This document shows, piece after piece, positions 17,142 through 25,128 of a stretch of DNA of 64,000 nucleotides. The notes under the pieces were generated by a model. The model worked only from the letters and a program-made list of their open reading frames with translations. It was not told the origin of the DNA and made no database searches. Position 1 is the stretch's first letter, and every line of letters starts with the position of its first letter. A program made the translations under genes and the position numbers. Source of the DNA: Aliiroseovarius subalbicans (GTDB lineage Bacteria; Pseudomonadota; Alphaproteobacteria; Rhodobacterales; Rhodobacteraceae); contig NZ_JALBYQ010000005.1 in the NCBI RefSeq assembly GCF_022678625.1, positions 1 through 64,000 on the forward strand. Reading direction: 5' to 3'.

Positions 17142-18646
17142 TTCTTCTTGCCGAACCCCGACAGACCACCGGGAAGCCCCATGCCGCCGCCACCCAGACC
17201 GGGCAGACCGCCGGGCATCTTGCCAAGCGCCTTGGCGGCTTCTTCCATCGCCTTGGGGTCGTTCATGTCGGGCATCCCGCCGGGCATGCCGCCACCTTTG
17301 CCAAACATGCCGGACATGGCCTGTTTCAGCATCTTGCCTTTGCCCATCTTGCCCATCTTCTTCATCATGTCCGACATCTGGCGGTGCATTTTAAGAAGGC
17401 GGTTCAGGTCCGAGACCTCCTGGCCCGACCCGGCCGCGATGCGTTTCTTGCGGCTGGCCTGCAACAGGCCCGGATTGGCGCGTTCGCGTTTGGTCATCGA
17501 CTGGATCAGGGCGATCTGGCGGGTCAGGACCTTGTCGTCCATGCCGGCTGCCTCGGCCTGTTTGGCCATTTTCTGCATGCCGGGCATCATCCCCATGATG
17601 CCTTCCATGCCGCCCATCTTGATCATCTGTTCCAGCTGCATGCGCAGGTCGTTCATGTTGAACTGACCCTTCTGGAACCGGCGCATCATGCGCTCGGCCT
17701 GCTCGGCCTCAATCGTGTCTTGTGCCTTTTCGACCAGGGCCACGATGTCGCCCATGCCCAGGATGCGTCCGGCAATCCGGTCGGGCTCGAACGTCTCAAG
17801 CGCGTCCATCTTTTCGCCAAGACCGACGTATTTGATCGGCTTGCCGGTGACTGCGCGCATTGACAAGGCGGCACCGCCGCGCCCGTCGCCATCCATCCGT
17901 GTCAGCACGACGCCCGAGATGCCAACCTTGGCGTCGAACTCCTGCGCGACCTCGACGGCGACCTGACCGGTCAGCCCGTCCACCACCAGAAGCGTTTCGC
18001 GCGGGTCGGTGATTTTCGAGACCTCTTCGACCTCGTTCATCAACACTTCGTCGATGTGCAGGCGGCCCGCGGTGTCGAGCATATAGACGTCATAGCCGCC
18101 CATCGTCGCCTGTTGTTTGGCCCGGCGTGCGATGGCGGCTGGCTTTTCGCCCTTGACGATCGGTAGGGTGTCCACGCCAATCTGCGTGCCAAGAACGGCC
18201 AACTGATCCATCGCGGCAGGGCGATAGATGTCGAGAGAGGCCATCAGCACGCGTTTGCCGTCGCGATCTTTTAGGCGCTTGGCCAGTTTTGCGGTGGTGG
18301 TGGTTTTACCGCCACCCTGAAGGCCGACCATCAGGATCGGTGCGGGTGGGCTGTCGATTTTCAACGCGCCAGGTTCGCCTTCGCCGGTCAGGGTCTCGAC
18401 CAGCGCGTCGTGCACGATCTTGACGACCTGCTGACCGGGGGTGACCGATTTCGTCACCGCCTGACCGGTCGCGGCCTCTTGCACCTTTTTCACGAAGTCG
18501 CGTGCAACGGGCAGCGAGACGTCAGCCTCAAGCAGCGCCACGCGCACCTCGCGCAGGGCGGTTTTCACGTCGTCCTCGGACAGCGCACCCTGTTTCGTGA
18601 GGCGGTCAAAGACACCAGACAGGCGGTCTGAAAGGCTCTCGAACAT
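17138..18646 (-). CDS. ffh: Signal recognition particle protein Ffh
   Basis: A 502-residue SRP54 GTPase that binds 4.5S RNA and delivers nascent membrane proteins to FtsY. I start at MFESLSDRLSGVF (ATG at 18646); a longer frame to 18709 has no family similarity. It has the N domain, the G1 loop LQGGGKTTTTAKLA, DTAGRL (G3) and the closing-loop region TRMDGDGRGGAALS. A Met-rich M domain follows with QRNA-binding-type basic residues. The tail is Gly-Met-Pro rich (FGKGGGMPGGMP) and ends FGKKK. The SRP RNA gene itself is not in the window. It leads a coupled run of four GNAT genes and aroQ. Confidence 0.97.
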   Translation of the reverse strand: MFESLSDRLSGVFDRLTKQGALSEDDVKTALREVRVALLEADVSLPVARDFVKKVQEAATGQAVTKSVTPGQQVVKIVHDALVETLTGEGEPGALKIDSPPAPILMVGLQGGGKTTTTAKLAKRLKDRDGKRVLMASLDIYRPAAMDQLAVLGTQIGVDTLPIVKGEKPAAIARRAKQQATMGGYDVYMLDTAGRLHIDEVLMNEVEEVSKITDPRETLLVVDGLTGQVAVEVAQEFDAKVGISGVVLTRMDGDGRGGAALSMRAVTGKPIKYVGLGEKMDALETFEPDRIAGRILGMGDIVALVEKAQDTIEAEQAERMMRRFQKGQFNMNDLRMQLEQMIKMGGMEGIMGMMPGMQKMAKQAEAAGMDDKVLTRQIALIQSMTKRERANPGLLQASRKKRIAAGSGQEVSDLNRLLKMHRQMSDMMKKMGKMGKGKMLKQAMSGMFGKGGGMPGGMPDMNDPKAMEEAAKALGKMPGGLPGLGGGGMGLPGGLSGFGKKK

Positions 18647-18715
18647 GTCAGCGGCTCCTATACCGTTTCTATTACCTTCCCAGATGGGGTCGGCGGCGCG
18701 AATTTCCAAAGCTCA

Positions 18716-18808
18716 ATGCAAAGAAGCCCCCGTGGGCGCAACGCGCTGACGGGGGGCGATCCTGTGCATGGCCAGGACCGGAAGCTTTCGTACTTCCGGG
18801 TGTTGCGC
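18716..18808 (-). ncRNA. Candidate small RNA upstream of ffh, ending in a terminator
   Basis: On the minus strand, just downstream of a good promoter, about 90 bases fold into three elements. First is a hairpin with a perfect 7-bp stem CCGGAAG/CTTCCGG (18799-18793 with 18784-18778). Second is a smaller TCCTG/CAGGA hairpin. Third is a terminator stem CCCCCGT/ACGGGGG (18755-18749 with 18733-18727) with an inner GCGC stem and a following CTTCTTTG. The 5' end GCGCAAC (18808-18802) is complementary to GTTGCGC (18742-18736) inside the terminator loop, so a long-range pairing could compete with it. It is either a free sRNA or an attenuated ffh leader. It lacks the SRP RNA consensus. I recall an Rfam family named for this position but cannot verify the match. 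Confidence 0.65.
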
Positions 18809-18810
18809 GG

Positions 18811-18839
18811 GATGTAGGCCGCGCGGCGCGCAGAGTCAA
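18811..18839 (-). promoter_or_regulatory. Sigma70 promoter of the ffh-upstream RNA
   Basis: On the minus strand TTGACT (18839-18834), exactly 17 bases, then TACATC (18816-18811). Transcription would begin at about 18804-18808, at the GCGCAAC that opens the structured RNA. Confidence 0.65.
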
Positions 18840-18903
18840 GCGCCAGCTTGCTCCCTCGCGGGTCTGGAAGCGCCCCTGTCACCCGGCCGGCAATGCCCCG
18901 TGT

Positions 18904-19380
18904 TCAACCTTGCAGCCAATGGTTCACGTGATCCACCAGAAACCCCTGCCGCCCCATGTTGGTATAGACCTTCAGCAACGGGTGCACACCGCCATTGGCA
19001 AGACGCAACACCGGGCGGTAGCTGGTCGTATTGCCGCTGTCGTTGGAGTAGTTGGTGTGCTCTTCGATAAAGGCTTCGGTGACGTTGCTTAGGGGCAATT
19101 CGTCGGTGGTGTAGCTGCGAAAATTACGGCGCCGGAAGGTGATGGTGTTCGATGGCCGGTCAAAGATCACCTGCACCCGTGTCACCACGAAAACAAGCAA
19201 CGCCAAAGGTGCAAGGGACGCGATCACGAAGATCACACCGATCAGCGCCTCGTCACTGGCCAGCAGCATGCCGATGCCAATACCGAAGAAGACCACGAAC
19301 ATCGCGATCATCGCCGTGCCGAGGATCCAAGGCTTGTGATCCAGGATCAGTTGGTCGGGGGTTTGGGACGAAATTTTCAT
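18904..19380 (-). CDS. Two-helix membrane protein with PH-like C-terminal domain
   Basis: A 158-residue protein I cannot assign to a named family. Two hydrophobic helices lie at about residues 19-40 and 46-66, followed by a soluble beta-rich domain: VQVIFDRPSNTITFRRRNF, then alternating strands to the C-terminus WLQG. The helix pair plus strand pattern (hydrophobic, then a DRxxxTI strand) resembles bacterial PH-like membrane proteins, but this is a structural guess. Convergence with no partner gene gives no functional clue. Confidence 0.7.
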   Translation of the reverse strand: MKISSQTPDQLILDHKPWILGTAMIAMFVVFFGIGIGMLLASDEALIGVIFVIASLAPLALLVFVVTRVQVIFDRPSNTITFRRRNFRSYTTDELPLSNVTEAFIEEHTNYSNDSGNTTSYRPVLRLANGGVHPLLKVYTNMGRQGFLVDHVNHWLQG

Positions 19381-19439
19381 GACGCCTCCGCTTGGTTTTC
19401 CTGTGCGAAGTTTACCCCTGACGCGGCGTGATGAGAAGG

Positions 19440-19467
19440 GGAAAGGGCGGGGTGGGTCGCCCTTTCC
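19440..19467 (-). terminator. Perfect 10-bp hairpin downstream of azoR
   Basis: GGAAAGGGCG (19440-19449) pairs with CGCCCTTTCC (19458-19467) across an 8-base loop. It sits 5 bases past the azoreductase stop. The following T-run is weak (CCCTTCTC), so it may be a terminator or an mRNA-stabilising hairpin. Confidence 0.5.
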
Positions 19468-19472
19468 GGGGC

Positions 19473-20048
19473 TTAGGCCGCCAGATCCAGCGCGTCCAGT
19501 GCCAGCCCGGCCTGTGTGATCACATCGTCCGCACCGCCGGCGGCATCGACAAAGGTCACGTCAGTGATGCCCATGAAGCCAAGCACATAGCGCAGATAGG
19601 GCGTGGTGAAGTCATTTGGCGCCCCGATGGGCGTGCCGCCCGAGGCCACGACGATGATCGCTTTCTTACCCGTCAGCAGCCCCTCGGGCCCGGTCTCGGA
19701 ATAGCGAAAGGTCACGCCAACCCGTGCGATCTGGTCGATCCAGGCTTTGAGTGCGGCGGGGGTGTTGAAGTTGTAGGTCGCGCTGCCGATCACAAGAACA
19801 TCGGCGGCCTCAACCTCGGCCACCAGCGTGTCAGAGAGGGTGAGCGCCTCGGCCTGCGCGGCGCTGCGCATCTCGGGCGGGGTGAAGGTGGCGCCGACCC
19901 AGCTTTCGTCCAGGTGCGGTATGCCGTTGGCAAGGTCGCGGGTGGTCACCTGCGCGTCCGGGAAGCGGGCGATCAACCGGTCCGTCAGGCCGCGGGTGAC
20001 CGATCCCTGGTGCCGGGCCGAGGCGTCAATGCGAAGGATATGTGTCAT
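19473..20048 (-). CDS. azoR: FMN-dependent NADH:quinone oxidoreductase / azoreductase
   Basis: A 191-residue flavodoxin-like enzyme. It begins ILRIDASARHQGSVTRGL, the phosphate-binding loop of AzoR, and contains IGSATYNFNTPAALKAWIDQIARVG (interrupted in the family as P-M-YNF-P), a region that shapes the FMN site, and VVASGGTPIG. AzoR reduces quinones and azo compounds with NADH and protects against thiol and quinone stress. I start at ATG 20048, where the family N-terminus begins. It is divergent from a LysR gene 104 bases away, a common arrangement for LysR-controlled oxidoreductases. Confidence 0.9.
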   Translation of the reverse strand: MTHILRIDASARHQGSVTRGLTDRLIARFPDAQVTTRDLANGIPHLDESWVGATFTPPEMRSAAQAEALTLSDTLVAEVEAADVLVIGSATYNFNTPAALKAWIDQIARVGVTFRYSETGPEGLLTGKKAIIVVASGGTPIGAPNDFTTPYLRYVLGFMGITDVTFVDAAGGADDVITQAGLALDALDLAA

Positions 20049-20152
20049 GTGGTGTCCTTTTCCAATATCTTCGGACAACATCGAGCCTTGCGAAAGTGAA
20101 CGCAATGGGTCAATAATCACAGTCTATGTTCATTTATGCACAGAGGTGACCC

Positions 20153-21016
20153 ATGGAACACTGGGACGAGGTCCGTACTGCCTTTCAGGTTGCGAAACAT
20201 GGCACGGTCAGCGGGGCCGCTGCCGCGCTGGGTGTGCACCACGCCACGGTCATCCGCCACATCGACGCGCTTGAGGCGCGGTTGGGTGTGAAGCTGTTCC
20301 AACGCCACGCGCGCGGCTACACTCCGACCGAGGCGGGTGCCGATCTGGCGCGGGTGGGGCAGGCGACCGACGACCAACTGGCGCAGCTTGATGCCCGTAT
20401 CAAGGGGCAGGGCGAGGGCGTGACCGGGGACCTTGTGGTCACCTCGCTGGCCAGCTTCGCCCGGCTGCTGGTTCCCGTTCTTGCCGACTTTCAGCTTGCC
20501 AACCCGGGGCTGACGTTGCGGTTCCTGACCGGGCAGCGCCTGTTTCGGCTGGAATACGGCGAAGCACATGTGGCGGTGCGCGCAGGCAGCGCGCCCGAGG
20601 AACCCGATAACGTGGCGCAGAAGCTTCACGCGGTCGACATGGCGCTCTACGCAGCGCCATCCTATGTCGCGCGCCGAGGCATGCCGACCGAGGCCACGCT
20701 GACCCAGCATGATTTCGTCGGGCAAGTCGAAGACCGATCACGCGCCCCGTTCATGCTGTGGATGGCCGAACGGGTGCCAGCCAAGTGCATTACCTTTCGC
20801 GCAACCGACGATCGGTCCCTTGCCGAAGCAGTTCGGGCGGGGATCGCGCTGGGCTGGATGCCTGTGGATGCAGCCGAGGGGCTGGTTCAGGTCCTGCCGC
20901 CGCGCCCGGACTGGGTGGCGCAGCTGTGGCTGGTCACCCATGTGGACCTGCACCGCACCGCCAAGGTTCAGGCGTGTCTGGCGCATCTGAAACAGGCGGC
21001 CAAGACATGGGGCTAA
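20153..21016 (+). CDS. LysR-family transcriptional regulator
   Basis: A 287-residue regulator with an N-terminal winged helix-turn-helix (FQVAKHGTVSGAAAALGVHHATVIRHIDALEARLG, shown here only by its ends FQVAKHG and EARLG) and a C-terminal substrate-binding domain. It is divergent from azoR, so it probably controls azoR and itself through the shared 104-base gap; the effector is unknown. Its last codons overlap the start of the EamA transporter (21007), so the two are co-transcribed. Confidence 0.9.
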   Translation: MEHWDEVRTAFQVAKHGTVSGAAAALGVHHATVIRHIDALEARLGVKLFQRHARGYTPTEAGADLARVGQATDDQLAQLDARIKGQGEGVTGDLVVTSLASFARLLVPVLADFQLANPGLTLRFLTGQRLFRLEYGEAHVAVRAGSAPEEPDNVAQKLHAVDMALYAAPSYVARRGMPTEATLTQHDFVGQVEDRSRAPFMLWMAERVPAKCITFRATDDRSLAEAVRAGIALGWMPVDAAEGLVQVLPPRPDWVAQLWLVTHVDLHRTAKVQACLAHLKQAAKTWG

Positions 21017-21891
21017 GCCGCGACGCCGCCCTGGGCCATGCGGCGATGCTTGCGTTTTCGGCGCTGGTCGCGGGGTCGTTCAGCCTGGGCGGGCTGGTCG
21101 CCAACGAGGTCGCGCCGGTGGCCCTGATGGCGGTGCGCTTTGCCCTGGCGGCCGTGGTGGTGGCCGGGCTGGCGCTGGCCACACGCAGCTTTCGACGCGC
21201 GGATTTCGCAGCACCCTGGCGTTACCTGCTCGCAGGTGGTGTGTTCGCCGTCTACTTCGTCTTGATGTTCGAAGGGCTGAAGACCGCGCCGCCGGTGTCG
21301 ACCTCGGCTGTCTTCACCCTGACCCCGATCATGACCGCAGGCTTTGGCTGGATCATCCTGCGCCAGGTCACCACCCGTCGGGTGATGGCTGCCTTGGCCG
21401 TGGGCGCGCTCGGTGCGCTGTGGGTGATCTTTCGTGGCGATCCTGCCGCGCTGATGCGCTTCGACGTGGGGCGGGGCGAGGCGATCTACTTTGTCGGCTC
21501 GATCGCGCACGCCGCCTATATCCCGATGATCCGGCGGCTGAACCGGGGCGAAAGCGGGCTGGCCTTTACCTTTGGCGTGCTGGCCGCGGGCACCCTTGTC
21601 CTGTGCGCCGCCGGCGCCGGTGAGATTGCCGCGACCCCTTGGCGCGACCTGCCCAGTATCGTGTGGATCGCGCTTGCTTATCTCGTGATCGGCTCCACCG
21701 CGATCAGCTTTTTCCTGCTCAACACCGCCTCGATGCGCCTGCCTGCGGCCAAGGTCATGGCCTATTCCTACCTTACCCCCAGTTGGGTGATTGGGTGGGA
21801 GCTTGCCTTAGGCCACGGCGCGCCGCAGGCGATCGTGCTGGTCGGGATCGCCGTCACACTAGGCGCGGTCTGGATGCTGTTGAAGGATTGA
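21007..21891 (+). CDS. EamA/DMT-family transporter
   Basis: A 294-residue protein with ten hydrophobic helices in two EamA repeats. The first repeat has FSLGGLVANEVAPVALMAVRFALAA, and the second has the typical TPSWVIGWELALG near the end. Start is the ATG at 21007, overlapping the LysR stop by ten bases. DMT proteins export or import metabolites; this one cannot be assigned a substrate. Linkage to the LysR gene suggests export of a compound related to the azoR response, which is only inferred. Confidence 0.87.
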   Translation: MGLSRDAALGHAAMLAFSALVAGSFSLGGLVANEVAPVALMAVRFALAAVVVAGLALATRSFRRADFAAPWRYLLAGGVFAVYFVLMFEGLKTAPPVSTSAVFTLTPIMTAGFGWIILRQVTTRRVMAALAVGALGALWVIFRGDPAALMRFDVGRGEAIYFVGSIAHAAYIPMIRRLNRGESGLAFTFGVLAAGTLVLCAAGAGEIAATPWRDLPSIVWIALAYLVIGSTAISFFLLNTASMRLPAAKVMAYSYLTPSWVIGWELALGHGAPQAIVLVGIAVTLGAVWMLLKD

Positions 21892-21950
21892 CGTTGGTCA
21901 AGGCGCCCGGCGCAGAGATCGGCCATACAGGCACCAGAAAGGGGGCCACC

Positions 21951-22448
21951 ATGCCTGCCGCGACAGTAAAAGCCGACCTAATTGCCGTCACTGAAAAGGA
22001 ATGGGCCAAGCTTGCCAAACTCATGGATAGCCTGGATCCCGACTTTGCCTGTGTGAAGCGCGAAGAGGACACCTCGATCAAAGATGTGATAGGCCACCGG
22101 GCACACTGGATCACACTGTTTCTGGGCTGGTATGCCGACGGGAAAGCAGGCAAGACCGTGCACTTTCCTGCTGAGGGCTACAAATGGAACGACCTGAAGG
22201 CCTTTAACGCGGATTTACGCGCCAAGCAGAGCGGGATGGGCTGGGACGACGTGCGGACCATGCTGGCGCAAAGCCACGCCCGGCTCATCGACTTCTACGC
22301 CACCCATGACGACGCCGCGCTCTATGGTGGGCCGATGAAGGGCGCGAACAACGCCTGGACGCCGGGGCGCTGGTCTGAGGCCGCCGGGGCCAGCCATTAT
22401 CGGAGCGCTGCGAAATGGATCCGCGCCTGCCTGCGCACCGCCAAGTAG
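21951..22448 (+). CDS. ClbS/DfsB-family four-helix protein
   Basis: A 165-residue soluble protein matching the ClbS/DfsB (DUF1706) family, related to the DinB four-helix fold. Visible patterns: VIGHRAHWITLFLGWYADG near residue 50, FPAEGYKWNDLKAFN with the conserved Trp-Asn, and C-terminal SHYRSAAKWIRACL. The ClbS member detoxifies colibactin; most homologues have unknown roles. Start at ATG 21951 gives the full family length; an upstream in-frame extension lacks similarity. It lies 59 bases after the transporter. Confidence 0.82.
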   Translation: MPAATVKADLIAVTEKEWAKLAKLMDSLDPDFACVKREEDTSIKDVIGHRAHWITLFLGWYADGKAGKTVHFPAEGYKWNDLKAFNADLRAKQSGMGWDDVRTMLAQSHARLIDFYATHDDAALYGGPMKGANNAWTPGRWSEAAGASHYRSAAKWIRACLRTAK

Positions 22449-22465
22449 CACAGACGCCGCTGCGA

Positions 22466-22789
22466 TCAATCGCTCAGTTCACGCGCGAGGAAGCGTTCGA
22501 AATCGTCCAGGTTCACCGGTTCGAACTGGCCGAACCCCTGCATCCAGACCGAGGCTTCGCGCAGCGCGTCCGGCTCCAGCTTGCACCACTTCACCCGGCC
22601 GCGCTTCTCCTGACTGATCAGCCCGGCGCGGGTTAGGATCGTCAGGTGTTTCGAGATCGCCGCCAGCGACATCTCGAACGGCTCGGCCACGTCGGTCACG
22701 GCCATGTCGTCCTCCAACAACATGGTCAGGATCGTGCGGCGGGTGGGGTCGCCAAGGGCCGCGAAGGTCAGGTCAAGCCGGGTGCTCAT
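22466..22789 (-). CDS. ArsR-family transcriptional repressor
   Basis: A 107-residue winged-helix regulator: MSTRLDLTFAALGDPTRR, then the recognition region FEMSLAAISKHLTILTRAGLI and the wing QEKRGRVKWCKLEP. The metal-binding ELCVCD motif is absent and the layout fits the ArsR group that usually pairs with SRPBCC (AHSA1) or DUF genes. Start is ATG 22789; an upstream frame extends to 22846 but lacks similarity. A perfect inverted repeat 33 bases upstream is a likely self-operator. It is convergent with the ClbS-like gene. Confidence 0.88.
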   Translation of the reverse strand: MSTRLDLTFAALGDPTRRTILTMLLEDDMAVTDVAEPFEMSLAAISKHLTILTRAGLISQEKRGRVKWCKLEPDALREASVWMQGFGQFEPVNLDDFERFLARELSD

Positions 22790-22821
22790 GCGCCTTGCCC
22801 TACGCAGCCACGCAGAAATCG

Positions 22822-22837
22822 TCAACCGATTGGTTGA
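22822..22837. promoter_or_regulatory. Inverted-repeat operator of the ArsR regulator
   Basis: TCAACCGATTGGTTGA: a perfect 6-bp inverted repeat with a 4-base spacer, just upstream of the arsR start. The CAACC/GGTTG form matches operators known for ArsR regulators of this group. Negative autoregulation is inferred. Confidence 0.6.
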
Positions 22838-22949
22838 ATGACGCATTTCGCCGGGAATCCGTGCGCGTGCAGCATGGCGTGACGGCGCTTGTTTTGAAAA
22901 GTGTTTTTATTCAGGAGGTTACTAGGCAATCTGTTGGCGCTAAACCCCG

Positions 22950-22978
22950 TTGACTCATGGCCTCGTCGGGCTTAGCAA
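22950..22978 (+). promoter_or_regulatory. Candidate promoter of the F0 ATP synthase operon
   Basis: TTGACT (22950-22955), 17 bases, TAGCAA (22973-22978), followed after about 29 bases by the atpI start. Only this pair in the 22838-23007 gap has correct spacing. Confidence 0.5.
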
Positions 22979-23007
22979 AGCATCAACTGTCACCGGGGTG
23001 TGTTTCC

Positions 23008-23340
23008 ATGTCCGATGAACCCGATCCCAGGCGTCTTGACGACCTGGATAGGCGCATAAAGGCGCTGAAGGGCGATGAGGACGAAGCTGCGTCCGGTGCT
23101 GAAGGCCACAACCAGGCGAATATGGCCTGGCAGATGGTCATAGAGCTTGTGTCCGGTCTGTTGATCGGATTTGGCATCGGATACGGGATCGACGCCATCT
23201 TTGGCACGAAACCGATTTTCATGGTGCTGTTCATATTGCTGGGGTTTGCCGCGGGCGTGAAAGTCATGCTTGGCACTGCAACCCACATGCAGGAAAAAAT
23301 GGCCGGGACTTCCCCGGCGGACGACGAAGAGGAAACTTAA
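23008..23340 (+). CDS. atpI: ATP synthase accessory protein I (AtpI)
   Basis: A 110-residue protein with an acidic/basic N-terminal part ([17 protein letters not shown]) and two transmembrane helices, at about residues 44-65 and 72-92, with Gly-rich packing ([19 protein letters not shown]). AtpI assists assembly of the c ring and possibly Mg2+ supply. Start is ATG 23008 with the family N-terminus MSDEPDPRR; an upstream frame to 22957 looks non-coding. It is first of five F0 genes, and atpB starts one base after its stop. Confidence 0.92.
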   Translation: MSDEPDPRRLDDLDRRIKALKGDEDEAASGAEGHNQANMAWQMVIELVSGLLIGFGIGYGIDAIFGTKPIFMVLFILLGFAAGVKVMLGTATHMQEKMAGTSPADDEEET

Positions 23341-23341
23341 C

Positions 23342-24181
23342 GTGGCTGACGAGAGCGCAAAAAAATCGGGTGGCGGTATCACCAAGATTGTTTTCTTCCT
23401 GGTCATGGCGCTGGTTCTGCTGTCGGGCCTGCTGTTCGCCCCTGACCACGCGGGCCTTGCGATCCACCCGATGGATCAGTTCAAGATTGCCCCGCTGTTT
23501 GGTGGCGAGCACATGAGCTGGTTCACCCCCACCAATGAAACCCTTTGGATGGGCCTGACCGTGGTCGGTATCGTCCTGCTGCTGGTCATCGGCACCCGCG
23601 GGCGCGCCATCGTGCCGACGCGGACGCAGTCGGTCGCCGAAATGGCATACGGGTTCGTGTACAAGATGGTCGAGGATGTGGCCGGCAAGGATGCCGTGAA
23701 ATACTTCCCCGGTATCATGACGCTGTTTCTGTTCATCGTGTTCGCCAACTTCCTGGGCCTGATCCCGAAAAGCTTCACCCCCACCAGCCACATCGCAGTC
23801 ACCGCCGTTCTGGCAATGATCGTGTTCGTCTTCGTGACGGTGCTGGGCTTTGTGAAGAACGGTGCGGGCTTCCTGGGCCTGTTCTGGGTCTCGTCGGCGC
23901 CGCTGGCGCTGCGCCCGATCCTGGCCGTGATCGAACTGATCTCGTACTTCGTGCGCCCCGTAAGCCACTCCATTCGTCTGGCGGGCAACGTCATGGCGGG
24001 TCACGCGGTGATCAAGGTGTTCGCGGGCTTTGCGGGCGCGCTGGGGCTGTTCAGCTTCCTGCCCATCCTGGCAATCTCGGCGGTCTATGCGCTGGAGGTG
24101 CTGGTCGCCTTCATCCAGGCCTATGTGTTCACCATCCTGACATGCGTCTACCTGAAAGACGCGCTGCACCCGTCGCACTAA
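23342..24181 (+). CDS. atpB: F0F1 ATP synthase subunit a
   Basis: A 279-residue integral membrane subunit that forms the proton half-channels against the c ring. The essential Arg lies in [13 protein letters not shown]; the preceding helix has FVRPVSH. Hydrophobic helices fill the rest and the C-terminus is [19 protein letters not shown] start at GTG 23342, giving [12 protein letters not shown]; longer frames run into atpI. It overlaps nothing but is only one base from atpI. Confidence 0.95.
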   Translation: MADESAKKSGGGITKIVFFLVMALVLLSGLLFAPDHAGLAIHPMDQFKIAPLFGGEHMSWFTPTNETLWMGLTVVGIVLLLVIGTRGRAIVPTRTQSVAEMAYGFVYKMVEDVAGKDAVKYFPGIMTLFLFIVFANFLGLIPKSFTPTSHIAVTAVLAMIVFVFVTVLGFVKNGAGFLGLFWVSSAPLALRPILAVIELISYFVRPVSHSIRLAGNVMAGHAVIKVFAGFAGALGLFSFLPILAISAVYALEVLVAFIQAYVFTILTCVYLKDALHPSH

Positions 24182-24235
24182 GCGGGCGCAATCTAACAAC
24201 CTAATTCACGCATTCCAACTCAAGGAGAAATCGTT

Positions 24236-24472
24236 ATGGAAGGCAATATCGCTCAAATGGGTCAATTCATCGGTGCTGGTCTGGCTGCTATCGGTTCGGG
24301 CGCCGCCGCTATCGGTGTTGGCCACGTTGCTGGTAACTTCCTGTCGGGCGCCCTGCGCAACCCGTCGGCTGCTGCCGCTCAGACCGCGACCCTGTTCATC
24401 GGCATCGCATTCGCGGAAGCCCTGGGCATCTTCTCGTTCCTGGTCGCTCTGCTGCTGATGTTCGCCGTCTAA
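24236..24472 (+). CDS. atpE: F0F1 ATP synthase subunit c
   Basis: A 78-residue hairpin of two transmembrane helices, the proteolipid of the proton-driven rotor. Conserved features: Gly/Ala-rich helix 1 ([17 protein letters not shown]), polar loop ALRNPSAA (Arg-Asn-Pro), and helix 2 with the proton-carrying Glu in [11 protein letters not shown]. It has the strongest Shine-Dalgarno of the operon (AAGGAGAAA) and a long stem downstream, both fitting the need for about ten copies per complex. Confidence 0.97.
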   Translation: MEGNIAQMGQFIGAGLAAIGSGAAAIGVGHVAGNFLSGALRNPSAAAAQTATLFIGIAFAEALGIFSFLVALLLMFAV

Positions 24473-24496
24473 GGCTTCTGAACCCTCCTTACGAAA

Positions 24497-24523
24497 GGGC
24501 AGGTCGCGCCAATCGACCTGCCC
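24497..24523 (+). other. Perfect 10-bp hairpin after atpE, without U-tract
   Basis: GGGCAGGTCG (24497-24506) pairs with CGACCTGCCC (24514-24523) over a 7-base loop. No T-run follows, so it is unlikely to terminate; it probably protects the atpE 3' end from exonucleases after processing, raising subunit c yield. Confidence 0.55.
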
Positions 24524-24551
24524 GCTGTAATCCGGTTCCAGGAGACTAGAC

Positions 24552-25124
24552 ATGGCAAACACCACGACACAGACCACGGACGCCGCACACGGTACGGCCG
24601 ACATGGCGCACGGTGCCGCGGGTCACGCCGAAAGCGCGGGCATGCCGCAGCTGGACTTCTCGACTTTCGGGAACCAGATTTTCTGGCTCGTCGTCACGCT
24701 GGTCGTCATCTACTTCGTGCTGACCAAGATCGCGCTGCCGCGCATCGAGGCGGTTCTGGCTGATCGCCAGTCCACTATCACGAACGACATTGCGGCGGCT
24801 GAAGAGCTGAAGCAGCAGGCCGTCAAGGCCGAGGATGCCTATAATCAGGCGCTGGCCGATGCACGCATCGAGGCGAACAAGATCGTCGCCGAAGCCCGTG
24901 CGGAAATCCAGGCGGATGTCGACAAGGCTGCGGCCAAGGCCGACGCTGAAATCGCTGCCAAGGCGGCCGAGTCGGAAGCGGCAATCGCCGAAATCCGCAA
25001 GGGTGCGGTGGAGAGCGTGAAAGCGGTCGCCAAGGACACCACCAAGGAAATCCTGGCGGTACTCGGCACCAAGGCGGACGCCAAGACCATCACAGCGGCC
25101 ATCACCGCGCGGATGAAAGGGTAA
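24552..25124 (+). CDS. F0F1 ATP synthase subunit b'
   Basis: A 190-residue stator subunit: a His/Ala-rich N-terminal tail, one transmembrane helix ([19 protein letters not shown], about residues 38-56), then a long charged coiled coil to the C-terminus. The b' form paired with b is typical of alphaproteobacteria and chloroplasts; the gene is called atpF' or atpX. It is 4 bases from atpF. Confidence 0.93.
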   Translation: MANTTTQTTDAAHGTADMAHGAAGHAESAGMPQLDFSTFGNQIFWLVVTLVVIYFVLTKIALPRIEAVLADRQSTITNDIAAAEELKQQAVKAEDAYNQALADARIEANKIVAEARAEIQADVDKAAAKADAEIAAKAAESEAAIAEIRKGAVESVKAVAKDTTKEILAVLGTKADAKTITAAITARMKG

Positions 25125-25128
25125 GGAC

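Noticed and set aside
18716-18808. SRP 4.5S RNA gene (ffs) upstream of ffh
   Set aside because: The conserved GGTCAGG...GGAAGCAGCC core of SRP RNA is absent. The structure is instead a short hairpin RNA with terminator.
18658-18882. 74-codon minus-strand frame upstream of ffh as a leader peptide
   Set aside because: It starts upstream of the promoter and crosses the structured RNA and terminator; no ribosome binding site or family similarity.
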